From: Sellimonas caecigallum
Lineage (GTDB): Bacteria > Bacillota > Clostridia > Lachnospirales > Lachnospiraceae
Direction: 5' to 3'
NCBI RefSeq assembly: GCF_019754295.1
Contig: NZ_VIRV01000009.1
Span: forward strand, 1 to 64,000
Length of the DNA: 64,000 nucleotides
Below are positions 6,253-15,620 of the stretch, one piece after another; positions within the stretch are counted from its first letter, which is position 1; each line of letters starts with the position of its first letter. Under the pieces are notes generated by a model that searched no databases, was not told the origin of the DNA, and was given only the letters and a program-made list of their open reading frames with translations. A program made the translations under genes and the position numbers.

Positions 6253-9198
6253 TTATTCCTCTTCCTTCCCATCTCCACAGATTCGATACATATACAATTC
6301 ATGCATGGCTCTTGTGGCAGTAATATAGTCTGCCTGGGCAGAAAATATATTTCCTTTCTCAGGGCGGATTCCGAACACCTGGTCAAATTCCAGCCCTTTT
6401 GCGAGATAGAACGTGGTTACAGACAGACCTCTCCGAAATGTACTGCTGTCCCGATCAATACAGAAAGCTTCCTGTCCTTCTTCTTTCAGGCATCTGCAGA
6501 CCGCCTCCGCCTCTTCCTGTGTGGCAGTTAGGACAGCTGCAGTTTCATATCCGTCAGGTCCTGTTTTTACATTTTTTCTTATCTCACGCACTGCCTCCAA
6601 AAGTGTAGAAAATGCTTTTTCTTCTACCGGTTTTCCATGGCGCCTGAAAATCTCCACATCCATATTTTGCTCTTTGTACAATGCAGCAGCGTACTGTGCA
6701 ATCTCACTTGTATTGCGGTAACTTTTTTTCATCTCGATCCTTCGAATCTTCTTCCCAAAAATCTGCGGCAGAAAGGTCAGCACATCCCTCGTCTTGTCAT
6801 CCAGAGTCTGTGCACGATCTCCGAGGATCGTCATCGGACATGCAAAAAGCATATCCAGAATCACATACTGGAGATACGAATAGTCCTGCATCTCATCAAT
6901 GACGAGATGACGAATTGTCTTTTGTGACTTTGCTCCGTAAAGCCGATATTTCAGGTACAGCATCGGAAATACATCCTCGTACTCCAGCTTTCTCTTTTCA
7001 TATGGAACCTTCGGAAGCAGCGGATAGCCGCTCTCTTCCATAAGCCAGTTATAGATGACATAGAGGTCCTTTGTCACATACATTTGTGAGAATTTTTTTC
7101 GGATCTCCTCCAGATCTTCTTCCGATATATTCCGGTTATATAAAGTTTCATATTCATCGATGAGCGCCTCCATAATGGCATCTGCCCTGGAAAGAAGCGG
7201 AACATTCTGAAACTTGAAATAGAAAAGCCGTATCATCTCCTGCTCTGTTTTTTCAATTCCCCGGAAACTCACTGCTTTTAGATTTACCAGTCTCTCTTCC
7301 AGTTCTGCCAGAAACCCTTCTGCCATCCCTAAAAATTCACGGGACTGTTTCTCCCGGTGTCTTGCCTGGCACACATTTTTCTGCATCCGCTTTTCAATGT
7401 CATCGTACCTGTCTTCGCAGTCTGATACCACGTCCTGAAGTTCTCTGTACGCAAACAGATCAAAATTCAGTTCTTGAATAGCCTCCTCACCAAGCTCCGG
7501 AAGGATATGGGCAATATAGTCCGCAAATACACTGTTTGGCGAGAGGATCAAAATGTTCGAGGACTTAAGATGTTTTCGGTCATGGTACAGAAGATAGGCT
7601 ATACGGTGAAGAGCCACCGATGTCTTCCCGCTGCCCGCTGTTCCCTGGATTGCCAGTATCTTATCTTTCGTGTTGCGGATGATGGCATTTTGCTCTCTCT
7701 GAATCGTGCGGATGATATTTTTCAGTTTCACATCTCCATTGCTTCCGAGCTCTTCCTTCAAGATTTCATCATCGATTTTCATATCGCTTTCAAAAGCATA
7801 GATCATTTTTCCGCCGCGAATCTTGTACTGCCATTTGGAAATAATCTCTCCTTCCAGTCTTCCAGACGGGGCATCATAATACGCTTTTCCCTGATCAAAA
7901 TCATAAAACAGACTTGCAACCGGGGCACGCCAGTCATAGATCAGCGGAACTGCACCGGTTCGCTCTGCAAAATTTCCAATCCCAATATAGAAAGACTCCG
8001 GCCGTTCTTCTCCTTCGTAAGTAAAGTCCACCCTGCCGAAAAACGGAGAATCCAGCATTTTTCTGTATCGATGTTCCTGCTTTTGCTTCTCCTGATTTGC
8101 ATTTACACTTCTTAAAAGCGCCTGTTGGTTATCGTAATCTTCATATCCATACTGATCCATCTCTGCACGGTTTTCCCAGTAGTACTCATGCATCCCGGCA
8201 ATATCCTGCCGTCCTTCTTCGATCTCTTTTCTCGTTTCTTCCAGTTTCTTTTCGATTTTTCTCTTAACTCCATTCAGAAACTCTCTGCATCTAAGCTCCC
8301 GGTATATCTTCTCCGAAAGCGGGATCGGGATATTAAGCCTCTGTGCTTCCTCCACGAGATATCCTCCAAACGTCTCTATCTCCGACGTTTTTCCGGCCTC
8401 CATATCCCTTTTCAGGGAACTTGTGGATCCTTCTGAAAGATGCAGGAATCTTTCGTACTCCTCCTCCTGATAATTCTCTCGAATATGGATATGCTTTGCT
8501 GCAGCAACAGAACATGCTTCTCCAAGAAGCGTCCTTAATTCCTCACGTCTTTTTTCATCTGTCTGCAGGTCTTCCACATTGGCATTGTAATATGCCGTCT
8601 CTACATTATAGGCGCAGTTGAAAATATATTTTTCCCAGACAGCCTGATCTGCATCCTCGTATACTTCACAGTCAATTCCTGCGGCAGCCAGATATTTCCC
8701 CGCTTCCCTGGCAGCTTCTGCATCCTCTTTGGAACCGAGAACGAGCCTTGCATACTGTCCGAGCTGTGTGACACTAAAATCCGGATTCAAAAAAGAAGTA
8801 ATATAAATCACGCAGTCTGAAACACGTCCTTTTCCCAGAAATGCTTTTGTCCTTTTTCCGGTGTCTGCCCCATTCATGACAGGCACAATGATCGTATGCG
8901 CGTCCACACAGTGTCTCAAATCCCGGCATACATCTTCCAGAGAGTAATTTTTTACGCAGAGGAAGATGATATCCTGAATCTCGCGGATCTCTTCTGCCGA
9001 ATGTACAACTCTATGCGGCACAGCATGGATCTCTCCATTATATTCGCTGTGCAGGATAACTCCCCCTTTTTCTATGCTTTTCCCTCGCTCTCCTCTCGCG
9101 ATCAAAGTCACTTGGCTGAATGTCCTGCAGAGCATCCCGGAAAGATAGCCGCCTACTCCGCCAATTCCGACAATCGTGATTTTGCTGTCTGTTTGCAT
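6253..9198 (-). CDS. Fusion of a ketopantoate-reductase-like domain and a HelD-type helicase
   Basis: A 981-aa protein. Residues 1-308 are a complete PanE/ApbA-like NADP oxidoreductase: ITIVGIGGVGG dinucleotide loop, N109, K190 (WEKYIFNCAYN) and an acidic residue in KTSEIETFGG at the places of the catalytic Asn, Lys and Glu. Residues about 311-981 are an SF1 helicase of the HelD class (RNA polymerase recycling): coiled N-terminal arm, DWRAPVASLFY, Walker A GTAGSGKT at 519-526, Walker B VIDEMQDYSYLQY, MKKSYRN and a C-terminal AKGLEFDQV motif. One uninterrupted frame spans both. The start at 9198 has GAAGGAG 8 bases upstream and avoids the overlap that a start at 9297 would make with the antiporter gene. 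Confidence 0.85.
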   Translation of the reverse strand: MQTDSKITIVGIGGVGGYLSGMLCRTFSQVTLIARGERGKSIEKGGVILHSEYNGEIHAVPHRVVHSAEEIREIQDIIFLCVKNYSLEDVCRDLRHCVDAHTIIVPVMNGADTGKRTKAFLGKGRVSDCVIYITSFLNPDFSVTQLGQYARLVLGSKEDAEAAREAGKYLAAAGIDCEVYEDADQAVWEKYIFNCAYNVETAYYNANVEDLQTDEKRREELRTLLGEACSVAAAKHIHIRENYQEEEYERFLHLSEGSTSSLKRDMEAGKTSEIETFGGYLVEEAQRLNIPIPLSEKIYRELRCREFLNGVKRKIEKKLEETRKEIEEGRQDIAGMHEYYWENRAEMDQYGYEDYDNQQALLRSVNANQEKQKQEHRYRKMLDSPFFGRVDFTYEGEERPESFYIGIGNFAERTGAVPLIYDWRAPVASLFYDFDQGKAYYDAPSGRLEGEIISKWQYKIRGGKMIYAFESDMKIDDEILKEELGSNGDVKLKNIIRTIQREQNAIIRNTKDKILAIQGTAGSGKTSVALHRIAYLLYHDRKHLKSSNILILSPNSVFADYIAHILPELGEEAIQELNFDLFAYRELQDVVSDCEDRYDDIEKRMQKNVCQARHREKQSREFLGMAEGFLAELEERLVNLKAVSFRGIEKTEQEMIRLFYFKFQNVPLLSRADAIMEALIDEYETLYNRNISEEDLEEIRKKFSQMYVTKDLYVIYNWLMEESGYPLLPKVPYEKRKLEYEDVFPMLYLKYRLYGAKSQKTIRHLVIDEMQDYSYLQYVILDMLFACPMTILGDRAQTLDDKTRDVLTFLPQIFGKKIRRIEMKKSYRNTSEIAQYAAALYKEQNMDVEIFRRHGKPVEEKAFSTLLEAVREIRKNVKTGPDGYETAAVLTATQEEAEAVCRCLKEEGQEAFCIDRDSSTFRRGLSVTTFYLAKGLEFDQVFGIRPEKGNIFSAQADYITATRAMHELYMYRICGDGKEEE

Positions 9199-9238
9199 GG
9201 TGTATACTCCTTCTCTATTTCTAAATTTCATGCCGTCG

Positions 9239-10858
9239 CTATGCGGTGCTTTTCGTCTCCAACACAGGCGGCTGCTTCGCAACCACAAGCACATCATCCT
9301 CCTGCATCTTTGTATCTCCCCGAGGAATGATCGTATCTTTGTCCCTCTTGATCATAATGACAAGGCAGCCAGGTGGAAGAGTGATTTCTCCAAGAGTCTG
9401 ACCGATCCATCTGTGATTTTCTGTCAGAATAATTTCTTTCAATGCAATATTTTCCCTGTCCTCGAACTCCAGGGCAGCCAGCACCACAAGATCTCCCTTC
9501 TGAATTTTGGTCATCCCGTCAGGAACGATCGTTTTCTCATCTCGAATGACGAGAACGATCAGAAGTTCCTTGGATATTTCTATCTCTTTCAGTTGCTTAT
9601 TGATCCACGGATGATTTTCCTCGATGTGCATCTTTACAAAACAGATATCACTCTCTTCCTGATAGTCATTGAATGTCTTACGGATATCCGCTCCCTGATC
9701 CAGCATATCCAGCCTCCTGCATACCGACGGAAGAAGTGTTCCCTGAATCAAAATCGACATAATTACAATGCAAAATACTAGATTGAACAGATTATCCTTT
9801 AGCGGCGCATCCTGCAAAACGGCATAAATGGAAAACACGATGGATGCCACCCCTCTAAGCCCTGCCCAGGACACAACTCCGATCTGCTTCATCGGAGCCT
9901 TAAATGGCTTTAGCAGCAGGAACACAGAAATTGGTCTCGCGATCAATGTCAGGAAGACCATAATACCAAATGCCGGAATCAAGACTTCCGGAAGCTCTTT
10001 AGGCGTGACAAGCAGTCCCAAAAGAAAAAAGATTGTTACCTGAGCTGCATTGGTAATCACATCAAAGAAATGAACAAGATATTTTTTGTCCGTAAGAGAC
10101 GCATTTCCCATCAGGATTCCGCACAAGTACACACTCAGATAGCCGTTTCCTCCGATTTGGTATGCAAATGCATAAGAGACGATTGCCACAGAAAATACAA
10201 GAACTGTCTTTTCATGCTCCACATGAAAACTTACATGCTGCAAAAGATAAACAGCCAGTTTTGCTGCCACTATCCCTACCAGAACACCCAAAAAAATCTG
10301 TTTTGCAAACATAACCGGGATGGAAATTGATTCTCCGGTCATAAGAGCAACGAGAATTGTCGTCATCATATAAGAAATCGGGTCATTGGAACCAGATTCC
10401 AGCTCCAACATAGAATCTGTATGGTATTTCAAAGCCATCTTTTTCGAACGTAAAATATGGAAAACGGTAGCCGCATCTGTGGAGGAGATGACTGCTCCGA
10501 TCAAAAGGCTTTCCAAAAGAGGCCGATGCAGAACAAAGTAGACAAAACCGCCTGTGATCCCTGCTGTCAGGATAACTCCCATAGAGGACAGGATCGCAGA
10601 TCGGACGATAACCGGCTTCGCCGCTTTCAGGCTTGTTCCAAATCCTCCGTAAAACATGATAAATATGAGACTGATGGAACAGATCGCCTCGGATATCACA
10701 TAATCATCAAATGGAATTCGGAAGACTCCATTTTCCCCAAAACACATTCCCAAAAAAATGAAAAAGACAAGAGACGGAACCGCTGTTTTTTCCAGATAGC
10801 GGTTTGCCAAAATACAGATAAAAATTACAATTCCTATAAGCAGCAGATAAAAATTCAT
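9239..10858 (-). CDS. CPA1-type potassium/proton antiporter with TrkA-C domains
   Basis: A 539-aa protein. About twelve membrane helices (residues 1-375) form a sodium/proton exchanger domain with GAVISSTDAATVF carrying the ion-binding aspartate and YLSVYLCGILMGN in the later core. Residues about 395-535 hold two RCK_C/TrkA-C-like regulatory domains (KQLKEIEISKELLIVLVIRD and GQTLGEITLPPGCLVIMIKRD). This layout matches NhaP2/CvrA-like K+/H+ antiporters that balance cytoplasmic potassium and pH. It ends 40 bases before the start of the fusion gene and may be co-transcribed with it. Confidence 0.88.
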   Translation of the reverse strand: MNFYLLLIGIVIFICILANRYLEKTAVPSLVFFIFLGMCFGENGVFRIPFDDYVISEAICSISLIFIMFYGGFGTSLKAAKPVIVRSAILSSMGVILTAGITGGFVYFVLHRPLLESLLIGAVISSTDAATVFHILRSKKMALKYHTDSMLELESGSNDPISYMMTTILVALMTGESISIPVMFAKQIFLGVLVGIVAAKLAVYLLQHVSFHVEHEKTVLVFSVAIVSYAFAYQIGGNGYLSVYLCGILMGNASLTDKKYLVHFFDVITNAAQVTIFFLLGLLVTPKELPEVLIPAFGIMVFLTLIARPISVFLLLKPFKAPMKQIGVVSWAGLRGVASIVFSIYAVLQDAPLKDNLFNLVFCIVIMSILIQGTLLPSVCRRLDMLDQGADIRKTFNDYQEESDICFVKMHIEENHPWINKQLKEIEISKELLIVLVIRDEKTIVPDGMTKIQKGDLVVLAALEFEDRENIALKEIILTENHRWIGQTLGEITLPPGCLVIMIKRDKDTIIPRGDTKMQEDDVLVVAKQPPVLETKSTA

Positions 10859-10938
10859 TTCTCACTTCCTTTTCTTAACAGTGCTGTTGCATTACGCAAA
10901 ACTCTGCAAAACTCCCAAATGATGACGACAAAGAAAGA

Positions 10939-10968
10939 AAGGATGCACTCTCTTACGAATACATCCTT
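10939..10968 (-). terminator. Probable terminator downstream of nfnB
   Basis: AAGGATG/CATCCTT arms around a 16-base loop lie just beyond the nfnB stop. On the minus strand they are followed by a T/C-rich tract. Confidence 0.45.
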
Positions 10969-10985
10969 CCCTGCTTCTTCACAGA

Positions 10986-12371
10986 TTATTTATCTTTCAG
11001 ATATTCATGGATACCTTTTGCGCCAGCTTTTCCTGCTCCCATAGCAAGGATAACAGTAGCTGCACCTGTAACGGCATCGCCTCCGGCGTATACGCCTTCT
11101 TTGGATGTCTTTCCGAATTCTTCATCTGCAACGATACATTTCCACTTATTTACTTCCAGACCTTCTGTTGTAGAAGAGATCAGCGGGTTCGGAGATGTAC
11201 CAAGAGACATGATTACAGTATCTACATCCATAGTAAATTCAGATCCTTCTACCGGTACCGGACGTCTTCTTCCGGATGCATCCGGCTCGCCAAGTTCCAT
11301 TTTCACGCATTTGATTCCTGTTACCCAGCCATCTTCCTGGAGAATCTCAACCGGATTTGTCAAAAGATCAAAGATGATTCCTTCTTCTTTTGCATGGTGT
11401 ACTTCTTCCACACGGGCAGGAAGTTCTTCCTCGCTTCTTCTGTAAACGATATGTACCTCTGCTCCAAGGCGAAGAGCTGTTCTTGCAGCATCCATCGCAA
11501 CGTTTCCGCCGCCAACGACTGCGACTTTCTTTCCTGCAGCGATCGGTGTATCGTAGTTTTCATCAAACGCTTTCATAAGATTGCTTCTTGTAAGGTACTC
11601 ATTTGCTGAGAATACTCCGTTGGCATTTTCTCCTGGGATTCCCATGAACTTCGGAAGACCGGCGCCAGATCCGATAAATACAGCCTCGAAACCTTCTTCT
11701 TCGATGAGCTGGTCGATAGTTGTGGATTTTCCAATCACAACGTTTGTCTCAAATTTTACGCCCAGTTCTTTTACTTTTTCGATTTCTTTTGCAACGACTT
11801 TCTGTTTCGGAAGACGGAATTCCGGAATTCCATATACAAGTACTCCGCCAAGTTCGTGGAGTGCTTCAAAAACAGTCACATCATAACCAAGTTTTGCAAG
11901 GTCTCCCGCACAGGTAAGACCTGCAGGACCGGAACCGATGATGGCAACTTTATGTCCATTGTGTTCCTTTGCTCCTTCCGGTTTGATATCGTGTTCCAGA
12001 GCATAGTCTGCTACGAAACGTTCCAGTTTACCGATGGAGATCGGCTCGCCTTTGATTCCGCGGATACATTTTCCTTCACACTGGGATTCCTGAGGGCATA
12101 CACGTCCACAGATAGCCGGAAGTGCAGAGGAAAGACCGATCGTCTTATATGCTCCTTCAAAGTCTCCTTCTTTTACTTCTTTGATAAATGCCGGAATGTC
12201 GATTGCAACCGGACATCCCTGAATACATTTTGCATTTTTACAGTTGATGCAACGGGAAGCTTCTTCCATCGCTTCTTCTGCATTGTATCCCAAACATACT
12301 TCTTCAAAGTTTGTAGCTCTTACCTTCGGATCCTGTTCCCGAACCGGTACTTTTTTCATTACGTCTCCCAT
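10986..12371 (-). CDS. nfnB: NfnB-like NADPH/glutamate-synthase-small-subunit flavoprotein
   Basis: A 461-aa subunit of the electron-bifurcating ferredoxin-NADP+ transhydrogenase (annotated in many genomes as NADPH-dependent glutamate synthase small subunit). Iron-sulfur motifs lie in the N-terminal domain (CINCKNAKCIQGCP at about 40-53 and CGRVCPQESQCEGKC at about 89-103). They are followed by an FAD-binding GSGPAGLTCAGDLA, an NADPH-binding VVGGGNVAMDAARTA and the C-terminal FAD motif GVYAGGDAVTGA. Its start overlaps the last base of the NfnA frame. The pairing with an NfnA-type protein and the lack of a large glutamate synthase subunit argue for NfnB rather than GltD. Confidence 0.88.
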   Translation of the reverse strand: MGDVMKKVPVREQDPKVRATNFEEVCLGYNAEEAMEEASRCINCKNAKCIQGCPVAIDIPAFIKEVKEGDFEGAYKTIGLSSALPAICGRVCPQESQCEGKCIRGIKGEPISIGKLERFVADYALEHDIKPEGAKEHNGHKVAIIGSGPAGLTCAGDLAKLGYDVTVFEALHELGGVLVYGIPEFRLPKQKVVAKEIEKVKELGVKFETNVVIGKSTTIDQLIEEEGFEAVFIGSGAGLPKFMGIPGENANGVFSANEYLTRSNLMKAFDENYDTPIAAGKKVAVVGGGNVAMDAARTALRLGAEVHIVYRRSEEELPARVEEVHHAKEEGIIFDLLTNPVEILQEDGWVTGIKCVKMELGEPDASGRRRPVPVEGSEFTMDVDTVIMSLGTSPNPLISSTTEGLEVNKWKCIVADEEFGKTSKEGVYAGGDAVTGAATVILAMGAGKAGAKGIHEYLKDK

Positions 12372-13261
12372 TAGTTGTCACCTCCACAATTTCCACATCC
12401 GCCGTGATGTGTATTGCCTTCCTGTAACTTCAGCATGGCTCTTCCTTCCTGTGTTTTGTACATCATCTGTCTCTTCATCGCTTCATCGAAATTGACAAGA
12501 TGACCATCAAATTCCGGTCCGTCTACACACGCGAATTTGATCTCATCGCCCACATGAAGACGGCATGCACCGCACATGCCTGTACCATCTACCATGATCG
12601 GGTTCATGCTGACGATCGTCGGGATACCAAGTTCCTTTGTCATGAGGCATGTGAATTTCATCATGATCATTGGTCCGATAGCGACGCATACATCGTACTT
12701 TTTGCCTTCCTCTTTTACAAGTTTTTCCACCATGGACGTAACCATTCCGCTGTGTCCATAGCTTCCATCATCTGTACATACATAAAGATTTCCAGCGACT
12801 GCCTTCATCTCATCTTCCAGGATCAAAAGATCTTTTGTCTTGGAACCTACAATAACATCCGCATCAATACCATGCTCATGCAGCCATTTAACCTGCGGAT
12901 ATACCGGAGCTGCGCCAACACCACCAGCAACAAAAAGCATCTTTTTATTTTTCAATGTTTCAATATCTTCGTGAACAAATTCAGACGCACATCCAAGCGG
13001 CCCTGTAAAATCGCGGAAATAATCCCCCTCTTTTAAATCGGCCATTTTCTCTGTGGATGCTCCCACAATCTGAAATACGATTGTGATCGTTCCTTTTTCT
13101 CTGTCATAGTCACAAATAGTAAGGGGAATTCTCTCTCCCTTTTCATCCATTTTCACAATGACAAACTGCCCCGGTTCGCAATGTCTTGCAACGCGCGGAG
13201 CTTCAACATCCATGAGAAAAATCTTATCTGCAAGTTCTTCAGCTTTTAAAATTTTGTACAT
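12371..13261 (-). CDS. nfnA: NfnA-like FAD/NAD-binding [2Fe-2S] subunit
   Basis: A 296-aa ferredoxin-reductase-fold protein (annotated in many genomes as sulfide/dihydroorotate dehydrogenase-like). It has an FAD domain with RIPLTICDYD, an NAD-binding FVAGGVGAAPVYPQV, and a C-terminal [2Fe-2S] motif CGACRLHVGDEIKFACVDG. Together with NfnB it would couple NADH, NADPH and ferredoxin pools by flavin-based bifurcation, which supplies NADPH in fermenting Clostridia. AGGAGG lies 8 bases before the start, and a strong promoter is visible upstream. Confidence 0.88.
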   Translation of the reverse strand: MYKILKAEELADKIFLMDVEAPRVARHCEPGQFVIVKMDEKGERIPLTICDYDREKGTITIVFQIVGASTEKMADLKEGDYFRDFTGPLGCASEFVHEDIETLKNKKMLFVAGGVGAAPVYPQVKWLHEHGIDADVIVGSKTKDLLILEDEMKAVAGNLYVCTDDGSYGHSGMVTSMVEKLVKEEGKKYDVCVAIGPMIMMKFTCLMTKELGIPTIVSMNPIMVDGTGMCGACRLHVGDEIKFACVDGPEFDGHLVNFDEAMKRQMMYKTQEGRAMLKLQEGNTHHGGCGNCGGDN

Positions 13262-13293
13262 CTCTCATGCCTCCTAATTGTTATACTTTTATT

Positions 13294-13322
13294 ATCATAA
13301 AATATTGCCGAAAAAATATCAA
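13294..13322 (-). promoter_or_regulatory. Sigma-A promoter of nfnAB
   Basis: TTGATA (13317-13322) and TATGAT (13294-13299) are spaced 17 bases apart on the minus strand, 33 bases before the nfnA start. No Rex-type operator is evident beside it. Confidence 0.7.
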
Positions 13323-13363
13323 GTGCAATTATGTTAAAAATAGCTGTTTTTGACAAAAAACAA

Positions 13364-13380
13364 AGCGGGAAATGCCCGCT
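13364..13380 (-). terminator. Terminator of the iron alcohol dehydrogenase gene
   Basis: AGCGGGC/GCCCGCT-type stem with a very short loop, followed on the minus strand by a T-rich tract (TTGTTTTTTGTC). It separates the dehydrogenase gene from the nfn promoter. Confidence 0.75.
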
Positions 13381-13405
13381 CTGTTTTCTGTTTGTGTATC
13401 TTATG

Positions 13406-14587
13406 TTAGAAATCTACTTCTGTTCCATAGTATGTACATGTAAGAAGTTTTTCCATTTCTGCAGGAGTGATGCTTCTCGGGTTGGATCCTGTACAAGCAT
13501 CTCCAACTGCGAGTTCTGCGATCTTCGGAAGTTTTTCTTTGAATTCTTCCTCATTTACGCCAAATTCCTGTAATGTCTTCGGAATACCAAGCTCTACGTT
13601 AAACGCATCGATTTTTGCGATAAGACTGTTGATCAGAGCTTTTTCAGATGTTCCCTGAAGTCCCATCCTGCGTGCGATCTCTGCATAACGTTTTGCAGCC
13701 ACCGGACATTTTGCATTGTATTTGATTACATATGGCAGATAGATAGCATTTGCGCATCCATGCGGAATGTGCCCTGTAGAAAATGCAGCACCTGTTTTAT
13801 GAGCCATGGAGTGTACAATACCAAGCAGTGCATTGGAAAATGCCATACCTGCGAGACACTGAGCGTAGTGCATCTGTTCTCTTGCGTCCATATTGCAGTG
13901 ATAAGATGCCGGAAGATAATCAAGTACCATCTCAATCGCCTGCAAAGCTAAAGGATCTGTGAAAGGTCCGTTCAATGTAGATACATATGCTTCGATAGCA
14001 TGTGTAAGAGCATCCATCCCTGTGTAAGCAACCTGTTTTACAGGAAGTCCTGCTACAAGATCCGGATCCACGATAGCAACATCCGGAGTAATGTTAAAGT
14101 CTGCTAACGGATACTTCACACCTGTCTGATAGTTTGTGATAACAGAGAATGCCGTCACTTCTGTAGCTGTTCCTGATGTGGACGGAATTGCTGCAAATTT
14201 TGCTTTCTGTCTCAGTTCAGGGAAATTGAACGGAGTACAAAGATCTTCAAAGGAAGTATCCGGGTATTCATAAAATGCCCACATTGCCTTTGCCGCATCG
14301 ATCGGTGATCCTCCGCCCATTGCTACGATCCAGTCTGGCTCGAATTTTCTCATAGCTTCGGCGCCTTTCATAACAGTCTCTACAGACGGATCTGGCTCTA
14401 CACCTTCAAAAACGTCTACTTCCATTCCAGCTTCTTTTAAGTAGTCGACAACTTTGTCAAGAAAGCCCTGGCGTTTCATAGAACCTCCACCGACTACGAC
14501 GATGGCCTTTTTCCCTTTCAGGTTTTTGAGCTCTTCCAGGCTTCCTTTTCCGTGGTAAATGTCTCTTGGTAAACAAAATCTGCTCAT
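13406..14587 (-). CDS. Iron-containing alcohol dehydrogenase
   Basis: A 393-aa group III (Fe-dependent) alcohol dehydrogenase. The NAD(P)-binding GGGSPIDAAKAM motif is present, along with metal-ligand positions in DALTHAIEAY (Asp, His) and HSMAHKTGAAFSTGHIPHGCANA (His residues; the segment spans about 263-285). The family reduces aldehydes such as acetaldehyde or butyraldehyde to alcohols at the end of fermentation; the physiological substrate cannot be read from sequence. It is monocistronic, with a terminator at 13364-13380. Confidence 0.92.
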   Translation of the reverse strand: MSRFCLPRDIYHGKGSLEELKNLKGKKAIVVVGGGSMKRQGFLDKVVDYLKEAGMEVDVFEGVEPDPSVETVMKGAEAMRKFEPDWIVAMGGGSPIDAAKAMWAFYEYPDTSFEDLCTPFNFPELRQKAKFAAIPSTSGTATEVTAFSVITNYQTGVKYPLADFNITPDVAIVDPDLVAGLPVKQVAYTGMDALTHAIEAYVSTLNGPFTDPLALQAIEMVLDYLPASYHCNMDAREQMHYAQCLAGMAFSNALLGIVHSMAHKTGAAFSTGHIPHGCANAIYLPYVIKYNAKCPVAAKRYAEIARRMGLQGTSEKALINSLIAKIDAFNVELGIPKTLQEFGVNEEEFKEKLPKIAELAVGDACTGSNPRSITPAEMEKLLTCTYYGTEVDF

Positions 14588-14737
14588 TGCTATCTCTCCT
14601 TTTCTTACATTGACATTTTTTTAACTATCCTGATTATACTCCTATTTTTTTCTCTTTTCAACGGCTTTTTATACTTTTTACATATTTTTTAATATTTTAC
14701 ACATAATGTGGAAAAGGAGGGCAAAATTTCTGAAAAA

Positions 14738-15556
14738 CTATCTTTCATCCAAAGCTTCCAGTGTATATTCATGCAGCATTTTTCTTCGATATTCATCTAG
14801 CTGAATCATCTGTGAATACAGCATATCTACCATAATCAATATTGGAAATTGTGGAGAAATCGCTTTTCCCTGCTCCAGATTTTCTTTCAGAGCAAACAGC
14901 ATTACTTCATCGCAAAAATCAAGGAACTGTTTTTCTGCATGCGCAGTCATAAGAATCACTTTTGCCCCACACTTTTTTGCTATTTTTAAAGACTCAATGA
15001 CAGCTTCCGTCTTTCCGCTGATACTGATTCCGATTACTGCGCACTCATCATCTAAAAGCACCGAGTTCATTTTCATGATATGTTCGTCTGTGATAGCTTC
15101 TATATTTGCACCTATCCTCATAAATCGCAGCTTCATTTCCATTCCCACCAGACCGGAGCTCCCTTTCCCATAGACATAGATTCTCTTTTTTTTCGATAAA
15201 ATATCTACGATCCTGATAATCTGTTCCTCATCCATCAGGGAATAACTCTTATTCAAAAGTTCCTGATAGCTGTTCAAAACTTTTTTAATGTGGTGACTTG
15301 CGTGCGGATGTGGAGAGGCATTCCGTCCCTGCTGATAACTGAACAGAAACTCTCTGTATCCTGTATATCCGCATTTTTTCGCGAATCTTGAGAGAGATGC
15401 TTCAGAAACATATAGTCTTTTGGCTACCTTTTTGGAAACCAGATCTTCTTTTCCGTCGTAATGTATAAAGTAATCCGCAATGTTTTTCTCAAGTTCTGTA
15501 AACGTTTCGTAGATTGCTTCAATATGCGGTATGATATTTCTTTCATATTCTTCCAT
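14738..15556 (-). CDS. MurR/RpiR family transcriptional regulator
   Basis: A 272-aa protein with an N-terminal RpiR helix-turn-helix (KKVAKRLYVSEASLSRFAKKCG at about 40-61, split across two helices) and a C-terminal SIS phosphosugar-binding domain (VYGKGSSGLVGMEMKLRFM and VIGISISGKTEAVIESL). Regulators of this class sense sugar phosphates such as ManNAc-6-P or GlcNAc-6-P. It lies directly downstream of the ROK kinase (46 bases), and the truncated nanE on the far side of the transposon suggests a sialic-acid or ManNAc regulator (NanR-like). That assignment is inference. Confidence 0.85.
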   Translation of the reverse strand: MEEYERNIIPHIEAIYETFTELEKNIADYFIHYDGKEDLVSKKVAKRLYVSEASLSRFAKKCGYTGYREFLFSYQQGRNASPHPHASHHIKKVLNSYQELLNKSYSLMDEEQIIRIVDILSKKKRIYVYGKGSSGLVGMEMKLRFMRIGANIEAITDEHIMKMNSVLLDDECAVIGISISGKTEAVIESLKIAKKCGAKVILMTAHAEKQFLDFCDEVMLFALKENLEQGKAISPQFPILIMVDMLYSQMIQLDEYRRKMLHEYTLEALDER

Positions 15557-15590
15557 CTTCTATCCCTCCCGTAGTTTTCTTCATAACTCG

Positions 15591-15620
15591 TTTAAGGGAA
15601 GACTAATGTCTTCCCTTAAA
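15591..15620 (-). repeat. Perfect hairpin spanning the ROK kinase stop codon
   Basis: Thirteen-base arms TTTAAGGGAAGAC and GTCTTCCCTTAAA pair perfectly around a TAAT loop. The hairpin begins inside the last codons of the kinase gene and ends before the RpiR gene. No clear T-run follows, so it may stabilise or attenuate the bicistronic message rather than end it. Confidence 0.6.

Noticed and set aside
7474-8115. 213-aa plus-strand frame inside the fusion gene, and similar long antisense frames elsewhere
   Set aside because: They are antisense shadows of well-supported coding regions with no ribosome-binding sites or recognisable domains.
9198-9297. Longer start of the fusion gene overlapping the antiporter gene
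   Set aside because: The extra 33 residues lack family similarity, and GAAGGAG stands before the ATG at 9198.
14588-14737. Rex operator before the iron alcohol dehydrogenase gene
   Set aside because: The AT-rich sequence does not contain a convincing TTGTGAAA-type inverted repeat.
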